In this document: positions 9,516 through 18,500 of the stretch, one piece after another
Layout: each line of letters opens with the position of its first letter
Numbering within the stretch: position 1 is the stretch's first letter
Source of the DNA: Plakobranchus ocellatus
Taxonomy: Eukaryota; Mollusca; Gastropoda; Plakobranchidae
Length of the DNA stretch: 21,133 nt
Direction of reading: 5' to 3'
NCBI GenBank assembly: GCA_019648995.1
Contig: BLXT01007741.1
Coordinates: forward strand, 2,119,286 to 2,140,418
Notes under the pieces: generated by a model
Database searches by the model: none
Told to the model about the DNA's origin: nothing
The model's input: the letters and a program-made list of their open reading frames with translations, nothing else
Translations under genes and position numbers: made by a program

Positions 9516-12500
9516 CTGTCAAGAAAAAAATTAAAAGAACTTATGAGATGCATATTACTGTGAACAAAATGAATTAGTATATTATTTTGATCTTGAGGCA
9601 AGGATAGTTTGAACCTTGACAAAAATGTCAACCATAACGATAAACTTAGATGTCTTTGGATGAAAATACAAATATCAGATTTAACTGTTTTCATTATAAT
9701 CCACATTTTTTTCTTAAATCTTAAATGTTGTTCCTTTGACCTTTTCGATATAAGATTAAAAATTAATACTCAAGTATTTCACAAAAATAAAAGGCAAAAC
9801 TATTTATATCATATATACTTATAAAACTTAAGATAATTTTTCTAAATAAAAGTAAGTCGCTCTTTTGTATAATATAAAAAAGGGACTACAAAATTACTTA
9901 CTTAAAATCCAATTCAAGACTTTTAACTTGTTGGTTATCAATGTTCCATACCGAGAGCATCTTAGATTCCTCTCTTGCTTTCATTTTCTCCTCTTTTTTG
10001 CGAGCAATTTTCCTTCTTCGCTCGACCTCAATTTCTGTAAATGTTTTTCTATACTGTGGCCCCAACATTTGGGGTTTGGGCTCCTGAAAAACGAAATTTC
10101 AAAAGCTATGATTATGCAAAAATCTTTAGTTTGATTGATTTTTTAAAAATTCACATAACATTTACATACAATAATGAATTGATATTTATTAATAGACTTC
10201 TGACTGTCTAAACAACTAACAATTTGGTGTGCATTTTAAAAGGAGACAAAATATATATTTTTATACTTCTATCATTTATTGCCAAAAAAAATAAAAATTT
10301 TAAATTTCTGCAGAGTAATGAGTTTTATAGGTTAACCTTTCATTTTTGGATTAAAGTTTTGATAATTTGATTCTAGCATTATTAGCAGAAAAAAAAAACA
10401 GAAAATTAAAATTGATAGAAAATATATGTTACTCTGTCAACAACCTTTTGTTCATCGTCACTATTTTCATCATCATCATCAGAGATATCAAGGGTGCTAA
10501 TACTGTTGGCTCTGTCCAAATCATTGATCACTTCCATGGATTCCTGATTCTGTGCTTTTGATCCTTCGCGTTCCATCTAAAGAAGTTGTGTAATAATTCA
10601 AGAACATTTTAAAAAACAATGAAAAAAATTGGAGGACCATAAGGAAGAGAATGCTCACAAAGAATTTATATGATTCATTTCAATTAAAGAGCTTTGAGTG
10701 AAAACATGCTCTTTAAAAGAAAAAAATGAACCAAGGCTATTTACTCTTTTGAAGAAATAGATGATAATAATTTAGATTGACTTGTGGTCTCAACTGCAAG
10801 CTGAATATGAGCGCAATCCCACTCATTTCATCCATCCTATCTGAATTTCTAGGAAATTTTGATAGGTATTCATGCGGCATTATTAACTCCCTTGAATTGG
10901 TTTCTCAAAAGAGGAACTCTGTTCTATCGGAAACATAATGCTAATAAATTGCAAAGAAGAGAATAATCTGTTTTAATTTTTATTGAAAGGAAACAAGCAT
11001 AATTTTTGTGTTGTAAAATGAGATTTGTACAAAAACAGTTATAGATGAAAATATGCTACCTTGAGCTAGAGTAAGATTAAGAAAGGCCTAGATTAAACTG
11101 AAAGGCTGAGAAGGCTAATATTTCTACGTTCTAATTCTATAGATATAATAAAAATTTCTGAACATTTTTTACATGATGGGCTGTGTTTTTTCGGAGTTAA
11201 AGCCTCGTCATTAAAAAAAAAAAAAATATATATATATATTTTTAGTATATATATATATATATATATATATTAAGAGAAGTAAGGAATTTCCTGTATTTTA
11301 TCTGTAGTTCTACTTAATTAGGCCAACTGAGGAATGATATCAAGAAATGTACGTATAGATTAAGAAATGAGGTATCTAACCTAGATTTATGATCAGTTCA
11401 ATATCTTGATAATAATTTCGATTGAGTATAGGCTATGCAGAAGAAAAGGAGCCTACATAAGTCAGATCAAAATTTTTAAAAGCTAAATACCAACATTTAC
11501 ACCATACCAGATTTTTTAAAAAAGATCTCAATCAATCTATTTTTAAGAGCAAGATAACAACATTTAAAACAAAATTTCTACTAGATAATATTGCAACATT
11601 GAAATTAAATTTTATCTTAACACTTTACTTTTATTCATATTTAAAGCCGGCCTTTTAAAAATTTCTCTGCAGCTAGAGCTTAATTTTTTGGGAGCAGTTT
11701 GTTTTTGCTGTTCTTTAATTAATGTGCAATTATCAGCTGGGGGGGCAGGGGAAAATAAGGATGCTGTGCAATGGGTACTTTCTACAATTACTATACTTAA
11801 TAAATTTTTACAAAGGTGTTGCAAAAAAAAGTTTTATTTCTAAATACATGTAAATTACCTGATGTTAAATAAACGCTATTTCTCCAACAAATCATTATGA
11901 TCTTACATTTTCTTTAAATTATTGTTATTTTGAAAGCAATAGGAATCATAATGGCTCCATTTGTTAATGTGCATAAATGCACTCTTGAACTTAAAATCAA
12001 AATCAAGGAAACAAACAAGTGAGACAATAGCGCAAAAAAAAAACAACCAAAAAACAAAAAAAAAAAAAAACAATAAACAAAAAAAAAGTTGAGCTTATGG
12101 AAAATCTCTACAAACTTGTTCATACTCCAAAGGCAAAAGTGGTACTGTGATTCTGAACATCTATATGAAATTGGATTAATCTTATTTTGTAAAATATTTA
12201 GGAGGAAAAAAAACACTTTTTTTAACTAACTGTCTAATCGGGATCTTGTGGGTGTGTGTGTGAAACCCAGTTTAAAAAAAAAAGAAATAACATTTTCAAA
12301 ATTCTGTAGAATGTGTGAAATTTGAAACCTGCAACTTTAACCAGCAAAGGGTCTATTTAAACAGGATTTCCCCATTGTTTTCTGCATTAGAAGTTTGTAT
12401 ATTCTATAATGAGGGTGGATCTTAAAACATCAGCTTTTTATTTTACTATGCAGTACATCTTACACCAGACTTATCTAGATGTGTAGATACTAGATCTAGT

Positions 12501-15500
12501 CAAGAGGCGATGGCAATATTATGAATATATTGATACAAATTAACGCACCCTCCTCTTAAAATATAACATCTTTGTTTAAAATCAAGCAAATTATTAATTC
12601 TAAAAAAGTAAACAAAAACCAAAAAAAGAAAAAGAAGAAAGCAATGAAAAAAAAAAGAAAAAAAATGGTGAAAAATGGTTGATGAAGCCCTATATGAACT
12701 AATTTGAGGAGAGCAAATGATTGAAAATTGAATGCATTTTTATAGAGTCAGAGCCAAACTTGCTCTTAATTTGCTTTGCCGAACATCAGCTCCCATTCTA
12801 AAGAAAAAGACATCAATCAATTGTAAAGTGAGAATTTCACAAATATCTAGTCATTAAAAGTTTACTTGGTATTTGATCTCACTGAAGTCATGATCATTGT
12901 AATTCCAGCCTGTAGGATAGCGAGGTCGGAATCGAACTTCCTTGACTTTAATCACTTCAATAAATGGAAAGTCATTCTGTATGATTAGTGAAAGTAAAAA
13001 AAAAAAAGGTTCTTTAGACCAAACAGAAAAATGTACAAAAACATAGTTTAAAGAGAATTTAATATGTCATGTATGCATTCTTTGCTGCTAGCTATGATTT
13101 CAAGTAGCAATTCAAATTTACTTATTTTTTCTTATTTATTTTAACAAAACTTTGCAGCAAATCATGTTGAAAATCATAAATCATTGAAAACAAGTCTTAG
13201 ATCAACAAAATGCCTTCTTTGCAACCTCCAGACTATGACATAATGCTTTTTTGAAAATGATATTACAAAAGCAATAATTAGTGTCTTAAAATACTTTGTG
13301 CAAATCGGCCAATGTCAATTTAAGGGGGAGAAGAAACTAGCAGATTCCTTTATTTATAACAGAGAGAAAATCATATGGATCAATTATACCTTTTCTAGAC
13401 CACACAAATGCATATTACTTTCCTTTATTTAAAGTATATACATATATATATTTTTTTTTTTAATTTTTTTTTTTTGTTCTTGCTATTTGCTAACCAAAAC
13501 AAAATTCATTCTATCTCAAAGAGCATCTCATCCAAGTCAGTGTAAAAAAAATGCTTTTAATGCCCGATTCACAATTTTAATAATTTTAAAAAATTACGCC
13601 CATATTGATTCTACTAAAAATTTAAAAATCTTCATGTCTCATCCAAATCAACGCATTATAAAAGTGCTTGTATTGACTGATTCACAATTTTAATAATTTT
13701 TTAAGAAATTACACCTATATTGATTCTGATATCAGCTACTAAAAATTAGAAAATCTTGAAGACTTTTGGGAGATTTCCAACCCACCTGGTTTTTAGAGTT
13801 ACCATGTCTCTTCAAATGCCTAACAAATTCTTTCTTTTCGGTCTCTTTGACAAGAACAAGATCAAGTGTTCCATCACTGAGGTGAGTGTATTTGCAGAGG
13901 CCCTGTGGTGACATTTCACTCCTGCCAGGAATAGTAAACAGTCCAACATTCATATATTTTCCCTTGACAGTCCTCCAAGGGGTGTCCTGAGGAAGATCTG
14001 AAACAAATCAAGCCTTTAGTGTCAAGCTTATATTAGATGAATTTACATCAACTAACCTGAAATCCTACTACATTCAACTTTGTGTCATTCTGGATCATTT
14101 GTACATTATTTTTCATCTGGCTTCTGTGTCTTGAGTCTCCATAAGTAATGAATTTGTTTTTTTCGTGATTTTTATTACCTTCAAAAACTCATTTTCATTG
14201 AAAGCAACACATGTGTTTCAAATACTCTCAAAATTTTATTTTATCATTTGGAAAATAATAAAAGGTATTTTTTATCATTTAAAAAAATATTTTTCATAAA
14301 ACTTCATATTATTGAATGACTGCAACTTACAGACTTTTCAAGCATAATTTTTTTCCTGAAAGAAAGATGATGTGGTTATTTCAAATGAGTGTGACATATA
14401 TAAACATTATAAATGGACTTAAAAGACTTTAGCAGTTAAAATCACCTATGACTGAGCTTGTATTGCTTGTAAAAGATTGATTAAGGGGATCCAACTCTTG
14501 GACCATATCAGTGATGCAATCAGTTATGTTGTCATTTTTGGATGCTCCCATGCAAATTCCACAACTGTCAAAAAAAAGAAAAAAAAACACAAAAACAGCA
14601 ATGATAAGACATCTGCACCATAATTCTGTAAAATAAATTTGTTTATAATTTTTTCAATCTAAAACAGTTGTTTCTCAGGAAATTGCAGAGCATCTAAAGA
14701 GTTCTTATATCAAATTCTTGATAAAATGTCTCAGCAACTCATGATTAAAAAAAAATTTTACTGACCATATCTCTGTGATTAAACTTTAAGCAGCACCCAA
14801 TTTTGTGCTAAAATCTTTCATCATGTATCCAAAACTCAGTAAAATATTCTAAAAAGCTTGAGATGCACAAATGCCTTGCTGATTTTGTTACTTGACAGGC
14901 CTTGTTTTGGGGTTTTTTTTTTCTGACATTTCTGAAAGCAGACATTGCAAGTAGATCGTGGACTAGTAAAGGCAACCTAAAATTTTAACAAACACTACGA
15001 ACTTATAGACTCTACAGATTTAATGCAAGAGCTGCCTTTGTGTAAATGTAAATGAACAGGTTTATTTGTGTAATTAGATAACAGAAGACATGGATTTGTA
15101 CATATCATCTACTTCATTATTTGCTCTTTGTTTATAATTTGAGTGATCAATGGAATTGCACTGGCCCATAGTTTTAGCTCACTTTTATGTCTGAATATTT
15201 TTTTTTAATGTGATGCTTCAATATGAAATTAAGCTTTAGTCAAAATCATGGCCTATGGAGAGACTTGCATTAACAACAATTTTAGATATCTATGACCCTG
15301 TTTTTTTCCCTTTATATGGCTAATGAATGTTTGCTGAGAAATGAATCATTTTGTTTGATCAGGTAACAAAATACTTTACCCAGTGGTGCAAGGGGTTTGG
15401 TCTCCTTTCCTTTGGTTGTCAGCAGGAATATATTCAATTTCGCATTCATATGACCTTTTAAAAATACAAATATAAAAATTTATAAAACATCTGCATATAA

Positions 15501-18500
15501 AACATATATTCACAATTAGGCCTACCAGCTTGAGAATTTTGCATAAAAATTTTAATAATTTATATTACAGAGCTGCCAACCCATTCAGCCAGCAAAGTGT
15601 AAGATTAAAGCCAAAAATGTACATGATTACCAAAAAAAGTGTACAATTATAGACAAGCTATCTGGTAGCGAAATCATGAATTTTGAATTAACACTCAACA
15701 GCAGACCTATCTGAGAAAGAAATAATGGCAAATATGTATATATATATAGAGAGAGAGAGAGAGCCTACACTTAAAGTTTAAAATACTGATCTTCAGGAAC
15801 TTTACTACAAAGAGACGCTGCAGTGGGTGATTTTGCCCTTATGAGCAAAAATGGCATCTCTGGCAAAAAGGTGTTCAGTTCAACAAATTGGTGTAAATGT
15901 GTTCAATGACCAAAAATGCTTACAAATACGCATTTTTCACATAAGGTTGGCAGCTCTGATATTATATGAAACTCATTTACTTCTCAAAGTTTACAAAATG
16001 AAAGTGCATGAGAAAATCATTTTTTAGATACAACATTAAGCTTCAGTCACAATAAACAATATCAAAGGGACATCATGAATCTCATTTGAAAACATGACTT
16101 CAACCTAAATCTGAATATTTTCTTCAGTTTTCAAATTATTCTTTCTCTTTTAAAAGTATTAGAGTTGAAGCTCACATGGTTGATTATCTATTTGCCATTG
16201 GTTTCTCATCTGCTTGAACACTCTCAAGAAGTGCATGTCACCCTAAGTTTTCCAATTGCCTATCCAAATAGACTTTAGCATTGACAGCTTTGTCTTTTTT
16301 TTTTGAAAACTTTAGTCCCAATAGTTTTTTTGCTACATGGGTTTTGAAAGATGTTGCTCTCAATCAATGTAAAGTGTAAGACAGTTATGTTTTGAGACAC
16401 AAACATTTTATCATATTAAAAAAATTAAAATATTTAATACAATGGTACTGAAATCAGATGAATCAATTTCTTTCCTCACTCATTTGAAAAATCTGTAACA
16501 CACTGTATGCTTTCAATACAAATTGTGGCAAAACTTCCTTTAATGTACACCAGAAAGGATATCTCTGTGGATATCAGAAATCTTTCCCAAATCAATAATT
16601 TGGCCTCATTAAATGTCAGCCATCTTACCAACCTCAGCTTAGCTTTTGTCAAAGCTTTGATTGTTGCTGCATCTACACGCTTTGAGCCAAGTGCCTTGTA
16701 ACGATGCAAATAAGTGAGGACTTGACCAGCAAAACCATACTGACTGTTAAAACCCCATCGGCATATTTTTTCAGGAGTGATGATAGAGCACACATCAACT
16801 GGTTGAAAATGACCTATATAAAAGAAGTGCAGCAAGTAAACAATCCCTTTGATAACAATATCAATGCAACAAAAATTTTGTTGTTCAACTTCAAATATCA
16901 TCAAAACAAAAATGCTGTTCAACTTTATACAGACATTGTTCAGCATTCCGTATCAACAAAACAAAAGCACTGTTCAACATTGTGTGCTACTGACATTAAG
17001 CATAAGTTTAACATATAAGGTATTATTATACGAAGCAAAAACTAGCATAATAATGACTTACCATACATTATATGTAGAACACCAGTCATTATATCATTCG
17101 CACCCATGAGAGAAAATGCGACATGATTTGTCCGTCCTGTAACAAAATATTATGTCTAATGTTATTTTAAAAATGATCATGTTTATATTTGTCAAAATTG
17201 ACATAAAAAATGTTTTGTTTTCTTTGCAAATAATACAAATTCAGTTTTATTAGCGACAGCTATAAAAATAAAGAAGCCTCTCCTACAGAAAAACTTAGTG
17301 TGAGTTTCATGCAATGTAACATATTGTGAAACATGTATATTTTGTTGATGTTTAGGGAATCACCTTCCTCAAAAAAAAACCTCAACAAAATCTAAGCATT
17401 TAATATGTAATTTCATTTCTTTTCTGATACCACTTTTGATATCATCATTTTACTAATTTCAAAATCAAAGAAAATGAATTTTGAGAAAATTCGAAAATGT
17501 TTTGGCCTGAACAAATTAGGCTCACTCTATTTTTACTAAGGGGTTTAGAAACTTTACCGGCTTGTCATTGTTAATGTATACATTTTGATGATCATGCTAA
17601 GTTCAACCAAATTTTTAAAAGACTGAACACTCCAAGTATTTTATTACAAAACTTGAAACAAAGAAGCAAAATAAAGTTCCACCACAAGCAAAATCCTTTG
17701 AGTTTTCATACCTATTGGAATAATTCCTAGGGGTACAGGAGAAGCAGCTGCTGAGTTTCCAACTTTCAAGTCAACACCTTTCTCTTTTTGGGATCGACTC
17801 ATCAAAGCATCTAAAACTTGGTTGACTGTACCATCACCACCCATACATGCAATGCTATAATTACAAAAAACAGTTCAACAATAAAATGAAATTCTGAAAG
17901 TCAATGGAACAAAAAAATGTTGTCACACAAGACCATAAATTCTGTACCTCTAAATGTTCTTGTGTTGCAATCAGGTGATATTAAATTTTCATCAAAATAA
18001 GGTTGTGTGAAGTTTTAGGTACGAAAATGAAATGAAATTATCTATTCATGAATACCTTAGACCTTGGAGTTTGTAGTTTTTATCAACAAATTGATCCTCA
18101 TATTGACATATGAAAAAGGTTTACTGAGTCTGCAATCTAATCAACACATCAGCATAGGCATAAATCAAACCATCTCCCCTCTAAGCCATATCACTTAAAA
18201 TATATGTAAGATTATACCACAGTTTGGGGCAAAAAGTATATCTGGGGCACTTTCGTTATATATATTTTCAGAAAGAGAATGGTTTAAGCTTTAATTTTGA
18301 CTTCAAACTTTAAGTGAATCATGTGGTGTTTGAACAAATCATGGATTTTTAAAATTTAAAAAGGCAGAAAGTGTCGATTTTTTATTTGTGAAAAAATCGA
18401 ATGTTAATTTAATTAATTAATTATCCAAGGTAACCTAATGTTTCAGAAAACCCATCAAATAACGGATAAATGGTCAGTTTTTCTTCACTATCCTCTATCC

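Larger units (their letters stand above)
10577..12865 (-). other. Intron 10 (2289 bases), longest in the window
   Basis: A GT-AG intron rich in simple sequence: a (TA)n palindrome (11213-11271), an A/C-rich tract (12034-12088), a purine-rich A/G tract (12603-12665), a G7 run near 11740 and the palindrome ACTAGATCTAGT (12489-12500). No coding exon with a family match was found in it. Confidence 0.75.
12977..13785 (-). other. Intron 9 (809 bases)
   Basis: A GT-AG intron. Its donor side is filled by the tandem duplication at 13524-13761 and a T-rich/(TA)n tract (13434-13475). The rest is plain AT-rich sequence. Confidence 0.8.
15455..16632 (-). other. Intron 6 (1178 bases) carrying a MITE
   Basis: A GT-AG intron whose minus-strand 3' part is occupied by the inverted-repeat element at 15568-15958, which ends about 110 bases from the exon 7 acceptor. 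The remainder (15965-16632) is AT-rich with no recognisable feature. Confidence 0.8.

Noticed and set aside
11914-12216. 100-codon minus-strand frame rich in Phe and Leu
   Set aside because: It is produced by the A/C-rich tract at 12034-12088 read in reverse; low complexity, no family, no splice sites in phase with the gene.
12489-12500. Palindrome ACTAGATCTAGT as a regulatory site
   Set aside because: A 12-bp palindrome in AT-rich DNA is not strong evidence without a known binder or a second copy.
13487-13693. Plus-strand open frame over the intron 9 tandem repeat
   Set aside because: It simply reads through the duplicated units; no protein signature.
13732-13785. Extension of exon 9 past its donor (VGWKSPKSLQDFL)
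   Set aside because: CAG|GTGGGT is a good donor at the point where the family match stops, and exon 10 continues the match in phase.
16507-17109. Plus-strand open frames opposite exons 5-6
   Set aside because: They are antisense shadows of exons with clear CERKL-family matches and contain no motif of their own.
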